Source of the DNA: Tetrahymena thermophila SB210
Taxonomy: Eukaryota; Ciliophora; Oligohymenophorea; Hymenostomatida; Tetrahymenidae
NCBI RefSeq assembly: GCF_000189635.1
Contig: NW_002476534.1
Location: forward strand, 372,001-436,000
DNA length: 64,000 nucleotides
Reading direction: 5' to 3'
Positions within the stretch are counted from its first letter, which is position 1. Each line of letters begins with the position of its first letter. A model generated the notes under the pieces. That model searched no databases. It had not been told where the DNA came from and saw nothing but the letters and a program-made list of their open reading frames with translations. This document shows positions 36,799 through 49,285 of the stretch, piece after piece. The position numbers were made by a program, and so were the translations under genes.

Positions 36799-37982
36799 TT
36801 TCTTACACAGATAGCATTAAATTTAATTTGATATTTATCGTGCTTTCATGTTATACAATTCAAATTGCATGTTTTAAATAGCTATCATTCATTAAGCATA
36901 CAAAAGTTAAAACTATTTTATTCATTTATTTTAGAATAATTTAAATTTAATTAATTTTATTATTTAAAATGGATTTTTGCTTGTTGTGACTGATTCTTAA
37001 AAAATGAGTTTTGAATATTTTAAACTATTTTTTAAGATACATTTTAAAAACTTTTGATAGGAATTTATAAAATAAAATTAGAGTGTAAAATTTATTTTAA
37101 TTAATTTATGAATTTTAAAAAATGAATTTAAAATAATAATTTTTGATATTTGAATTAAATTTGATGGATTTAATAAAATATCTTGGGAGTTAATTTAATT
37201 TGTATTTGTTTGTTTTTATATTATTTAAATTCTTTTAAATATTAATTAAATTAAAAGAAAAAAACCTGAAGATTTACAATTAATTTTTTCATAAAGTTAG
37301 AAATAGTTTTTTAACCAAAACGTGATGTAACAAGATAATATTTGTGAAATTTTAAAATAAATGAAATGTTTTATTTATAAAATTTAAAAATAATTCAATT
37401 ATTTTAATTTGTTTTGTTAACAATATTATTAATCTTCTGCTCAAGCTAAGAAAAAAGAGAAAATAGTTACTCATGTTGATAAATCTAATGAAAAAGATTG
37501 TGATTCTTCCACTTATGTTGATCCATATTTTTTAAAAATTAAAAATTAAAAATATTTATGTCAAATAAAAAATTTATTAAGAATTATTTTTTATGTCTTA
37601 ATCAAATAGCAGAAAATTCATGTTTAGCTTACATTTAATTTTTATCCAAACTAATTAAACAAATTTATTTACATCTATTAAGAATTTTGAATTAAATCTA
37701 TTTAATAAATTTTCTTAAAATTGTTTTAATTACTTAAAAGACTTATAATAAATTAATATTTTTCTTCAATTCTGCAGATTAGATTTCTAAATTTTTATAT
37801 TTTTATTCTCTTTTCTTAAAAATATAAAGTATGACTAATCCATCCATAATTTTTTGGTTAATTAACTAGATCAAAAATATATAAAATTCGGATCATTCAA
37901 ATTAATTAATTTAATAAGAATCTTTAATAAACAAATTAATTAGTAATTACTAATACTGTAAATTGATAACAAAAAAACTAAG
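36799..37982. other. Intergenic region with one weak candidate exon
   Basis: AT-rich DNA. The only stretch with coding character is listed separately at 37361-37690. Confidence 0.45.
37361..37690 (+). CDS. Possible small hypothetical protein or orphan exon
   Basis: Open frame of 109 residues using the ciliate code. Only its middle (37430-37545) has coding-like composition, reading SSAQAKKKEKIVTHVDKSNE and then CDSSTYVDPYFLK; both ends are AT-rich and look like spacer. It could be one exon of an unrecognised gene or chance. No family recognised. Confidence 0.25.
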
Positions 37983-40129
37983 ATGAAACTAGTTTTCTGT
38001 CTGTCGTTGATTCTATTAATAAGCGCTGCTTATGCTTATTAATCCAAAAAGGAATACGATATTTTAATGAGCAACTTTGCTTACTAAGCCAGGGATGATA
38101 AGAATCTTATGCAATCTGTTTAATTTTTTATGGAATCTTATTTTGGAGGATCATCAGATTCCAATTCAACAAACAGCAATTAGAAAGATAACACTTCTTT
38201 ACTTTGTAAAGGCTGTAAGCTTTTCTTTAATTTACTTCAAGAAATAGACTAACCTCTAGTGAGAGCATTAGAAAAACTTTTAAACGATGTCGCTACCAAA
38301 GAATGCTTAGTATCTTACCATTATACTGAAGATGTTTGCAGATAATATGCTCAGGAGATGAGTCCATTTATTGTTGAATCTATTTAGTAACATTTCTTTG
38401 ATCCTGACTATGCATGTCCTTTTATCAAAGGTAAAATTTCTTATTTATTGAGAGTGTTCTTATTTTGAACTTTTTTATTATTTCTGAAAAAAGTGTGTCC
38501 TAAAGTTTATGAAGACATTGATATTGACGCTTTGGTTTATGATATTATAAAAGAAAAACCAAAAATAACTTAAATTAAGCAATCTAGTGGTAAAACTTTG
38601 AAAGTGCTTTAGTTGGCTGATGTTCATATCGATTTAGAATATCAAGAAGGATTTCCAACAACATGCAATTATCCTATTTGCTGCAGAAATAATACATTCA
38701 CTTTGAACAAAGAAGATAGATTCCTATAGCAAGGTGAACTTAGTGGTTACTGGGGAACACTAGGAATTTGTGATTTGCCTCTAAGAACATTTGATTAATT
38801 TGTTCAATTCGTCAAGAAAAATTTAACAGATATCGATCTTGTAATTTGGACTGGAGATAATGTAGGTCATGATGAAGAAAATTCAGAAATAAACAGAAAC
38901 TTTAACATAACAAAATTAGTCACTGAAAAAGTAAGATTAAAATTAATTTTATATTTTATAATTAATTTACAAACTAAATTATTTTGATAGCTTAGAGAAA
39001 ATTGGAATTTCACAGTAATAGGTTCATATGGCAATAACGATGCTGCTCCTGATTATATTTATGAATTTTAAGGAAACCTTGATTCCAAATTGTAAAGAGA
39101 TACTGCAGAAATATGGAAATAATGGCTTGACGAAAAAGCTCAATAGACTTTAAGCTAGCATGGTTACTTTGCAACCAGAGTACCACATCTTCCTAATCTT
39201 AAAATTATTAGCTTGAATACATTTGCTTGCACTGAAAAGAACTATGTTCTTTTGAGAGATTCTACTGATCCTGGCAAATAATTATGTAATTAATTTCAAA
39301 TTTATTTTTTTTAAAATTATTTAATTGAGAAGAAATGTTTTTATTTTTATTCAAGAATAAATTAAAGTATTTCCTTATTTTAATCAGATGAAAGAAATTT
39401 TTATTTAGTTGATCAAAATGTGTTTTTTAATTTAAAAAAATAGAATGGCTAAACCAAGAGCTTTCAGAAAGTGAAGAAAAAGGAGAAAATGTTTACATTC
39501 TCGGCCATATTCCAAACAACTTTTGTTCTGAAAATTGGGGAAAAGTTTATAAAGCCTTAGCAGAGAGATATTAATCAATCATTAAAGCCTAACTTTTTGG
39601 TCACACACATTCTGATTACTTTACTTTATAAAGATCAGCCTTAAACGTGAATGAAACTATTGGTGTTCAATTAATTACTCCTTCCCTAACTCCAAACTAT
39701 AAAAAGAATCCATCTTTCAGAGTTTATCATGTAGATGCAGAAACTTATGAAGTTTTAGATTTCGATCAGTATAGACTTAATTTAACAAAATACAATGAAC
39801 TAGGTGCTTCAGCTTAGAACTTAGAGTGGGATTTGCAATATTCATTCAAACAAACCTACAACTTGACTGATATGTCATTACAAAGCTTAGACAATTTAGC
39901 TTAATACTTAACATCCAAAAATGATGTTTATGACCTTATGAATATGAACTACTTAACTCTCTACTAAGCTCCTTCAGACTACACCTAAAATCTCCTTTGT
40001 CTTTCTACATAAGCTCTCACAGAGGAATTCACTAAATGTTAAGGATAAATTCCCTATTCCGGAATAGAACAAAAAGTCTTCCATATGATTGAAAAAAATT
40101 GGAGAAGAAAGATTGATTAAAATAACTGA
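37983..40129 (+). CDS. Acid sphingomyelinase-like phosphodiesterase with saposin domain
   Basis: Exons 37983-38430, 38494-38930, 38991-39285 and 39444-40129; introns 63, 60 and 158 nt; 622 codons, 621 aa, close to human ASM. Signal peptide MKLVFCLSLILLISAAYA. Residues about 75-165 form a saposin-B domain (LLCKGCKLFFNLLQEI, then CLVSYHYTEDVC and CPFIKVCP; six Cys). The metallophosphatase domain has LADVHID (Asp192, His194), WTGDNVGHDEE (Asp271), GSYGNNDAAP (Asn310), GHIPNNF and FGHTHSD (His447, His449). The family hydrolyses sphingomyelin or related phosphodiesters with two zinc ions in lysosomes or outside the cell. The GNH motif of mammalian ASM is GNN here, so the catalytic His is Asn, as I recall also for some fungal relatives. 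Substrate is therefore uncertain. Confidence 0.92.
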
Positions 40130-40340
40130 GCTCAAAATAAGTTATTTTCAAGTATAAAATAAATAAAAATATCTTTTTTATTAAACTATTTTATAATTAT
40201 ATCAAATATTCCTAATAAAATGAAATGAAGATTGATTATAATAACTGAGCTTAAAATAAGTTATTTTCAAGTATAAAATAAATAAAAATATCTTTTTTAT
40301 AAAACTATTTTATAATTATATCAAATATTCCTAATAAAAT
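40111..40340 (+). repeat. 119-bp direct tandem repeat overlapping the ASM-like stop codon
   Basis: Two head-to-tail copies, 40111-40229 and 40230 to about 40340, almost identical. Both contain the codons around the stop (GATTGATTAAAATAACTGAG versus GATTGATTATAATAACTGAG). The first copy contributes the real C-terminus and stop; the second lies entirely in the 3' UTR. Confidence 0.9.
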
Positions 40341-41474
40341 TAATAAAATGAAATTTAATTCATACTTTCTGTATCAAAAATTAAATACTTTATTAAATCT
40401 AATTTTCTCTTAACACCATATTTTTTTTAATCTCAAATTCTTTCATAAAAATATATACTATAATTTTAGTAGAGTAAAATACCATTTCGATTTATAATAA
40501 ATTATATTTAATATTTATATAAATATATCCACTGCCGAATTACTTTTCTAATACCAATTTGGTTGAACTAATAAGTTAAACGGTATATATTTAATTATTT
40601 ACTTATTTGAATGCTTTCATATTTATTGCTTATTAAATTATTAGAATATTGTTTTGTTGCTAAAATATTTATATTTGAGGCAAAAGGATCATTCATTCAT
40701 TCTTTCATTCATGAAATGTTATCAAAAATAGATTTATATTTTTCATTAATTGTTATAAAGATGTCTTTTAGTGAAATAATAATAATTTCTATATTAAAAT
40801 TTAAATTTAAATATTTTTTTACAAAAATTAAAATTAAAATAATAATTATTTTTTAATATTTTATTAAGATTGAAATTTTTAAAAATTTCATAAGACAAAA
40901 ATAGTTTATGATTAATTTATTTTAATATCACTATTTTTTGCAATTTACTTTAATATATTGGTGTAATGACCAAACATTATTTATTTTCAACTTATCATTA
41001 ATTTTATTTTAGGAGATAAAATAATTTTTATGAAACAAGATACTGTTAATATTAAAATTTTAGTTAAGTTGTTTTCTCAATAAAATAATAAAATTTTAGA
41101 AATAAATAAAATTTGTTTACGAAAAATCGATAATAAAATAATTTGCTTTGATATGATTTTATATTAATAAATATTAAGTTGGTCTTGGAATAAGTAATTC
41201 TACATAAAAAAAATTACTGATAATGAACATAATTGCTACTTATTACAATTTACAAGCATTGAAAGTTCTATTTAAAAGAAGATAAATTTAAGAAGCTATT
41301 ATTTTGAATGCAAAATCTTGGTTTCTTGCTTAATGAATGAAAATGAAATTTTAGTTTATATTTAATGATTATGTTTCTATCTTATAATTTTAGTTAGTGT
41401 AGTTATCAAACAATAGCACAAATTAAAATAAATTAATCAAATAAATATCTTCTAATTAAAAAGCTAATTTATTA
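40341..41474. other. AT-rich intergenic region
   Basis: Contains an 81-residue open frame at 40611-40856 that is almost pure Ile/Phe/Lys and looks like AT-rich noise. Otherwise nothing; it holds the ENP2 promoter. Confidence 0.5.
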
Positions 41475-43754
41475 ATGTCATATACTATTTCAGAAGTTAA
41501 CGGTGTTAAGATTTACAATCTTTCCGCTGGTAAAACTCTTCCTCAGTTCCTTGAGGAAGCCAAAAAGAAGAATGCTTCACTTAAATATAATTAGGATTTC
41601 AGAAAGCGTATAGAACTTATTTAGGATTTTGATTTCCCTGTTGCATGCAATTAAGTAGAAATCACTAATGACGAGCAATATATTATAGCAACTGGTGTTT
41701 ATGCACCAACCATTAAAATCTATGAAACTTAAGAATTATCAATGAAGTGTTTGCGTGGTGTTGATTCAGAAATTGTGAAATTTACAATTCTTGATGATGA
41801 TTACACTAAAATAGCATTTGCTGAATCTGATCGTAACATTGAATTTCATGCTCAATATGGAAAGCATTACAAAACAAGAATTCCCAAATTCCCTCGTGAC
41901 ATAACATACAATCCCTTTACTTGTGATTTACTTATTAGCGCTTCATGCAATGAAATCTACAGGTATTTTTTTCTTATATATTTCAATCATTTATTACAAA
42001 GACAATCAATCATAAAGACAAACATAAAAGGCAAGAATTTATTATTGAGTTTTAAAGAAATGAAATTTTCAAAAAACTTTATTGGAAATTTATAAAAAAA
42101 TAAAAATGATTAAATTGAAAACCTTTTATAAAATTAAGCGTAAAAATGGAATAAATATTAGTTAAAATTTATCGTTAAATAAATCAAAATTTGTTATGAA
42201 AATCAATAGAAATTTTCTTATTTTAGATTGCAATTAAAAAATTCTAAAGAAAGTAAATATTAAGCAATAAATTAAAAATAATAGAATTTCTTTGGAAGAA
42301 GGATAGTTTTTAAAGAGCTTTGAAAGTGCTGCTTCAGATATAAATACTTTACACTTTAATAAGCAACTAAATTTCTTAACATCTGGTGGCAATGGAGGTA
42401 TACTTGAAATTTGGGATTATAGATAAAGAGCTAAAGCAACAAGCAGAATTGTTAATAATGGTTAGGATATCACTCACATTAATTTTGATAGCTCTGGATT
42501 AGTTATGGGTGTTGGTAGTGAAAAGGGTCTCGTTAGACTTTATGATATTCGTTATGATGCTCCTCGTAATACAATTAATTAATTTTATTAAAAGATAAAA
42601 TTATTTATTTTCTTAATATATTTTATAAAAAATATTTAAATAATAAAAATAAATATAGTAATTGAAATAAAGCACCACTACAAGATGCCTATTAATACAA
42701 TTAAATTCCATGAAAAAACAAGAAATGTTTTGAGTAGTAATGAAAGAGTAATTAAAGTTAACAATAAGGATAATGGTAAAGTATACACCTCTATTGAACC
42801 TAATTCAGGTATCAATAGATTTACTATTGTACCAAATAGCGGTTTAATTCTTGTAGCATAGGAAGAACCCAGAATCGGAACTTACTTTTTACCTCAATTA
42901 GACAATGCTCCTAAATGGTGTAATTTCTTAGAAAATATTACTGAAGAATTAGAAGAAACTCAAAGCACTTTAGTTTATGATGAATTTAAATTCCTTAGTT
43001 ACGAAGATTTAGAAACTCTCAAGGCTACTAATTTATTAGGAACTCCCATGCTTAAGCCCCATCTTCATGGTAATAAACTGATTATTATTATTAATATAAG
43101 AGGATTTTATGTTTTAAAATAATTTGAAAAGGTTACTTGATGCACATGAAGCTTTACAATAAACTCAAAACTAAGGCTGACGTATTTAATATTTAGGAAT
43201 ATTAAAAGAATGAAGTTGCTAAAAAATATGAAGAATCAAATAAGAGCAGATTAATTGCTGAACCTAAGAAAGTCAAAGTTAACTAGGAATTTTTACAAGA
43301 TTTAAAAGAAAAAAGCAATAAAGGAAAGAAAGATATTGATCCATTCTTTAGTTTGGTAGAGGATGATAGATTTAAAAATATGTTTGAAGATGAAAAATTC
43401 GTTGTAAATAAAAACGATGAAGCTTATATCCGTGCTCATCCTAGTGAAAAAGGTAGACAAGTTAGATAAAAATTGAAAGATGCTGAAGTTGAAGAAATAG
43501 AAGCAGAAAATAAATAACTCTTAGGTATGGAAGAAGACAAGGCTAAAAAGTACGAATTAAAACAAAAGAAAATATAACAAAAATAATTAAAAAATGATAA
43601 GTTTGAAAAAATTAAACTTATAAGAAAGGAAAAGAAAAATAAAGAAACCTTTGAAAAAAAAATTCAAAAAAAACAAAAAAGAGAGTCAGAATAAAGCTTG
43701 CCTAAATTTGGAGGAAATAGAAGCTTCAATAAGAAATTCAACAAAAAGAAATGA
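41475..43754 (+). CDS. NOL10: ENP2/NOL10, nucleolar WD40 protein of the SSU processome
   Basis: Exons 41475-41962, 42285-42565, 42659-43069 and 43132-43754; introns 322, 93 and 62 nt; 601 codons, 600 aa. Diagnostic segments: VNGVKIYNLSAGKTLPQFL, RKRIELIQDFDFP, VYAPTIKIYETQELSMKCL, GKHYKTRIPKFPRDITYNPF, TLHFNKQLNFLTSGGNGG, IKHHYKMPI, WCNFLENITEELEE, LLGTPMLKPHLHGYLMHMKL and DIDPFFSLVEDDRFKNMFED. The WD40 propeller is followed by the conserved NUC153-like block and a Lys-rich tail. ENP2 binds the 90S pre-ribosome and is needed for 18S rRNA processing. The intron junction PLIEIKHHY restores homology exactly. The 93-nt intron is a multiple of three without TGA. Confidence 0.93.
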
Positions 43755-45332
43755 TAAAATAATTAATAAATAATTTTAAAATTAAATAGTTTTCAATGTT
43801 AATATTTTTTCACAGTTATTTTTTTAACAAAATTTACACAATTTCTAATAAATTTTCCATCAACTAATCAAATAAATATTTCAAATGTTTATGTTACCTT
43901 TTAAATATTTGCTTTTAATTAGGAATATTAAATAAAAAAATTGGTTACAATTATTGATATTTATTTTTTTGACTTTTATATGTAATTTCATATTAATTAA
44001 TTAAAATGATAAATAAAATATTTAATTTTGTTGTGTAAATATTTAAACTGTTTGATATTTTAATAGTTTAATTTATAAAACAGTCATACTACTAATTATT
44101 AATATTATTACTGTATAACACCAAATTGTTGATTTCATGGAACTAAATGTATATTTATAATTGCAGAATTTTATTAAGTTAAAATATGAATATATTTTGA
44201 AATAATTACTTACATGAAATAAAAAAAGGTTTCGAAATTTGTTCAATCTTAGCAAATGAAAAAAAATAAACAGAGTGTAATCAAAATTTCATTTTTTCAT
44301 ATAGAAATTCAAATTTTTAATCTGGCATCTAATTTAAAAAATAAACCTTTTTTTTTCATAAAGATCACATGAAATTTTTTAATTTTATAGTAAAAAATTT
44401 GTTTTTGAAAAAAAGATTTAAATTGGCTAAAAATGACTTAAAAAACCATTAGATCAGCTAAATTACATTAATATTTTTTATGGATTTTTTATGTAAAAAA
44501 AGCTTCAAAGTTATGCATAGTTTATGTTTGATTTAAGATTTGAAGATTTACAGATTTTATGAAAACTTATTTAAATAATTTTAGATTAAAAAATTCATAT
44601 ATTATCTTCTTTAGTAACAAATAAAATAAAATTAGTCCCAAGTATTTTTTAGTAGCTAAGATGATAATAGGAATATAAGCTTACTTCCGCTCAGTTTTTG
44701 AAGATAGAATAATTATTTTTTACTTTCTATTTCTTTTAAAATTAATAAATATTTGGTCTAAATTAATTTGATAACAAAAAAATTGATGATATTTGGTGCA
44801 CTATTTTAATTTGATCTTTTTATTTTCAGAAATTTGATTAATTTCTTTTTTAATTTCGATGACCTAAAACCTTTTTAAGTGGTAAATTAAATACTTTTAT
44901 TTTTTAACAAAAGCTAAAAGAATATAGACAAACAAATTGCTTTTCTAGTTCTCAGAATTATTATTTGTATTTCGATCTATATAAAAGATTTGTTTTAAGA
45001 TTGTTATGGAAGTAAATAATTAAAATATGATAGAAATCAAGAGAATCAAACAATTTTAGATAACCCATTTTAGTTAGTTAGCTAAACTGATGATTATAAA
45101 TTAAATATGGATAGATTGTTTTTATTACTACCAATATTAATTATCTGAAATAATTAAAGAGTTAATTAAAATTGTAAACTGAGGTTTTTTTCTTTATTTG
45201 TTTTTTATATATAAAAGGTGTAAATATTTTCTAAAATTTGATAAAAAATTTACAAAAGAAACAAACCCAAATCGCTTTTCAAAAAGCTCATTTTATAAGC
45301 ATAATAAATCTATTTAGACATAGTTCCTTAAT
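43755..45332. other. AT-rich intergenic region before the tetraspanin-like array
   Basis: About 1.6 kb. A slightly GC-richer stretch near 44640-44710 does not resemble a coding exon or a tRNA. No other feature. Confidence 0.45.
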
Positions 45333-46495
45333 ATGTCAGTTTGCTTAAATTTTTTAAAAGGCTATCTAGTCTTGGGATGTATATTTAACATTGGTTTAGG
45401 CATAGGTGCCTTTGTTGCAGCTGCTTATCTAAACAATCTTAACCAATCATTTTTAGTAAATGGTGGAGTTTCTGCAGGTAAAAAGTATGGAGTAATTGGA
45501 CTGTTTGCGCTAGGAGGTGTTTGCTGTTTAATAGGTCTACTAGGCATAATAGCGTTCTGGAAAAGAATAAAATGCTTCTAGTTTTTGTTTATATTATTTA
45601 ATACCCTATTTTTAGTAATATTTGCTGCAGTTTTGGCTGGATTAATATACTCTTAACCATTTTTAAACAAGCTTAAAAACTAAAGCTGTGATTAAATAAC
45701 AGAATTAAAAGAGGCTGATGATTTATTTACACGATAAATGAAACCATATTTTTGTAAGTTATAAACAAGCTCAGTTTGCCCTTGTTATGTAACTGATAAA
45801 AGTAAATGGAGCTCAGTAGATACTTCTTAAATAGTATTCTAACCTTCTTCTTCAAGCAAAGATGTAAAAGCAGTAACTGAGTGCTCATATGTATCAAACT
45901 AAATATAAAATAGTTAAACTGAAATTGATCTCCTAAAAGCAGTAGAAGAATAATTTAACTGCACAGGAATTTGCTCAAGCGATGTCATTTATTATTTTTC
46001 TGATATTAATCGCGGTCCTCCAAGCTCTACTAGTGGTTGTTATAAACCTTTAAAAGATTTATTACTTAAGATAATAGGAGGAGTTTTTATTTTTGTGGTG
46101 ATATCAACAGTATTCTCTTTTTTGAATGTCTTATTCGGTAATTACTTTCATTTCTAATTTATTTATTTAATCTTTTTGCTTACATTTTCTTAATAATATA
46201 AAAAGGATTTGTTAATTGTTGTTGTGCAAAATACGATACTCCCCAAAACTAAAACTAAGACTAAAATGCATAAAATTAACAAGACATAAGTAGTATCTAA
46301 ATGTCTGTACGTAAACCTTTAAATCCTTAACCATAGGCATAACAATCAGGATATAACTTACAAAACATAGCTGCCCATATTCCTATTAACTAACAAAATA
46401 TCAATGCTGTTCAAAAAAATGTAGGTAGTGCTTTCAACTAGCTCAATCACTACTTACCTTAAATTTCTCATAACAAATAAAATAAATTATTTTGA
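45333..46495 (+). CDS. Tetraspanin-like membrane protein 1 of 4
   Basis: Exons 45333-46137 and 46206-46495; 68-nt phase-1 intron just after the fourth membrane segment; 364 aa. Topology is tetraspanin-like: membrane segments at about 9-32, 52-76, 82-107 and 245-268, a short first loop and a long second loop rich in Cys. The loop has SVCPCYVTD, then FNCTGICSSDVIYYFSDINR and a final GC before the last membrane segment. Animal tetraspanins have a CCG motif; here a C-P-C and a C-x-G-x-C pattern take that place. The cytosolic tail after NCCCAKYD is Gln/Asn-rich and about 90 residues, longer than in the three neighbours. Tetraspanins organise membrane microdomains; partners here are unknown. Confidence 0.8.
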
Positions 46496-47182
46496 ATCTT
46501 ATTTAAACAATTAAAATTTAAAAATAAATAAAATAATTAAATAGTTTGTTCTTAAATTAAATTAAATATTTATTGTTCAAATTAGTTTTCATTAATTTAT
46601 TATAACAAATTTATTTACTCTCAAAAATATTTATAAAATAAAGAAAAAAAAATTTGCAATAAAGAGTTTAATTTTTATAATTTAATAAATATTGTATGAA
46701 GTATGTTAAAATATTCAAACTTAATATATATTTTTATCTAATTTTCATTATTTATTAATTAAAAAAAATGTAATTTTTAACTAATTTAGTTTTTTGGATA
46801 TTTTAAAATAAATTTATCTTTTGAGTAAATAGAATTTATGTCTGATTGCTATTTTGTTTTTTACTTTTAAGATTTTTTGATTTTTTAGAAATTAGTCTGT
46901 TGAAAGTTAATACAATAACCAACCACATTATAAAAAATTTTTACTATTAATAAATATTGTAAAGAATACAAGAATACAAACCACACAAACAAATAAATAA
47001 AAGTAAATATCTATATTTGAATAATTACGAATATATCCTTTTAACACAAATTTCAAAACCTATTCAATAAAGAAAAGCTCAAAAATAACATTCCTAAATA
47101 AACGAATAAATTTAAATAATTTTATAATAATAATTGAACAGTAATCACTAAAAATAATCAAAGGCCATTATTGATTCAGTAA
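46496..47182. other. Spacer within the tetraspanin-like array
   Basis: AT-rich, no feature seen; contains the 3' UTR of gene 1 and the promoter of gene 2. Confidence 0.5.
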
Positions 47183-48388
47183 ATGTGTTGTAGCTAAAGA
47201 TTTTTTATCAATTTCTTTAAACTATCATGCTTGCTGTCCTTTATTTTAGCTGTTATTTGTCTTGCGAAGTCAATATAATGTTCTTAGTATGAAGATTCTT
47301 TATTTATAAATGGGCTAAATCATTTTAAGTCTAATGGATGGATAATTTATATCAGTTTATTCTTTGTATGCTTCTTTTTTGGGTTAATTGGATTGATTTA
47401 TGCTTTTTCATTCGCTAAATGTAAATGGTTAGTTTTTATTACAATAATATTAAATCTAGTACTAATAGGATTTTTTTCAACGCTAATCGCAGCTAAGACT
47501 TTAACATCATCAAGTATATAGACATATATAGGAAGTAGTCTTAATGACTGTATGAATTAACCATTTTTTGCACAGTGTTAGTCAATGTATACTAAATCTT
47601 TAGCTTATTGGTGCTAACATACTTGTCCTTGTATTATAAAGGATCCTACTAAATGGGATCCATTTTTTTGGAATAACTATGTCACTAACACGGGCAATCC
47701 AGTAAACACATTTTAATAATGCGGAGCTTTTGATACATTATATAAATAGTCATCAGGACTATCTGATTCAGATTTCACATATTATACAAATTTTTTAATA
47801 GCCGTTGAATCTAAATTCTAATGTTCATAAATGTGTAGTGTTTCTTCAATTTTTACATTTAGCGATGTCAGTAATGGAAAGCCAAATTAAGATGAACCTT
47901 GTTACAAATCATATCTAGATTTCATAAATAGTTTTGTTGGATCTTTTAGTCTTATAGGAGCTTTTGGCACATCTTTGAGCACCGTTTAGTTGTTTTTATG
48001 TAATTTCTTACTATTTTATATATTGAAGCATACTCATTAATAGTAATATAATCATAAAATTAATTAATTTTGAAAAAATGTAATCTTAGGCGAATTATTC
48101 TTAAAATTAAAAAATTTTTTGAAATAATTCATCTATCACAATAATTTAAAATGAAAAAGCAAACTAAATTCAATTTATTTTGATAAATACCGAAAAATTT
48201 ATAATAATTAAAATTTAAAATTCAAATTATAAAAAAATCTATTAATATTTTAAATTATAGAGCTGATGCACTTAATTGGTTACAAGAAAAACAAAGTAAA
48301 TGTGTAAAATAATAAATCTGTTTCTCTGCCTAAAAGTAATCATGATGAATCATATATTAAGAATAAAGCACAAAAAGATGTTTTGTGA
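47183..48388 (+). CDS. Tetraspanin-like membrane protein 2 of 4
   Basis: Exons 47183-47999 and 48261-48388 with a 261-nt phase-1 intron; 314 aa. I chose this splice because the intron then falls at the same place and phase as in genes 1, 3 and 4, and exon 2 reads LMHLIGYKKNKVN, a typical basic tail. Without splicing the frame would end at 48073. Four membrane segments and the long loop are present, with CQHTCPCIIKDPTKWD and a later CSQMCSVSSIFTFSDV. The CxxxC element here lacks the Gly of its sisters. Start MCCSQRFFINFFKLSC carries several Cys near the membrane, as in palmitoylated tetraspanins. Confidence 0.72.
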
Positions 48389-49285
48389 ATAAATCTATCA
48401 AAATAAATTATTATTATTATTATTTTAACCAAAAACTTAGGACAGACTCTATTTTATCAAAATAAAAAAAAATAATTTAATTTATGTAAAAAATATAAAT
48501 TTCATTTTATTTCATACCTAATGCTATCTGCAGTAATTTATTGTATTTTTTCGAAAATTGTAATCAGGATTAAATTAAAAAATTTTCAGGGCAGGTGACA
48601 ATAAATTTCATCTTACATAATATCTTTTATAAAAAATTCAGGCAATTATCTATTTGAAAAAAATTATAATTCTCTCTAAATTCAAATTTCGACAAGAGAA
48701 GCATATTTATCTAATAATGTTAATTTTTCAAATATTAAATTTTCTCTAATTTTAAGAGCATTAAGTCGATTAATTAATTTGATTAGAAGCAATTTATCTT
48801 CGAAGTTTTCTTATGGTTTAAAATCAAAATCTATCTTATATATTATTAATTGCTAATTGACTAAATTTAGAAATATCAAATGAAGAAAAGTGATTGCAAG
48901 GCTATCAGATTTAATCAAAGTCTACAAGTTGACCCAAACTAAAAAATTTATAAGCATCTTAAACAGATTATTAAATTAATATTGTAATTTAACAATAATA
49001 ACACTTATAGATAGATAGATATCAGTATCCTTGGTATTTAGTTTTTGGATACAGCTATTATAAAAAGTAATCTGCAGAAATACTATTTACTTATATGATA
49101 AATGAGAATTAATAAAAATTAATTTTTTTTTTGAAATTTTTAATTAAAATTCAGAATAGATTATTCTGACGAAAGGGAAGAAAGAGAAAAAATAAACTAA
49201 AACTAAAAGATATCTCTTTAGAACAAAAATATTTATATATTTTGCTTGCCCATTTTACAAGTTCGTTAGTTATTTAGTTGGTAAA
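48389..49285. other. Spacer within the tetraspanin-like array
   Basis: AT-rich, with a weak small open frame at 48880-49098 listed separately. An ATT triplet run lies at 48410-48425. Confidence 0.45.
48880..49098 (+). CDS. Possible 72-residue open frame
   Basis: Starts MKKSDCKAIRFNQSLQ and ends LQKYYLLI before TGA. The composition is more protein-like than the surrounding spacer, but there is no homologue I recognise and no supporting context. It may be a relic of an exon. Confidence 0.2.

Noticed and set aside
40611-40856. 81-residue open frame rich in Ile, Phe and Lys.
   Set aside because: Homopolymer-like codons, no homology, no coding composition compared with neighbours.
42232-42284. 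Candidate extra exon between introns of ENP2 (LQLKNSKE).
   Set aside because: Splicing directly from 41962 to 42285 gives YRISLEEGQFLKSFE, which matches the family; the extra piece breaks the frame.
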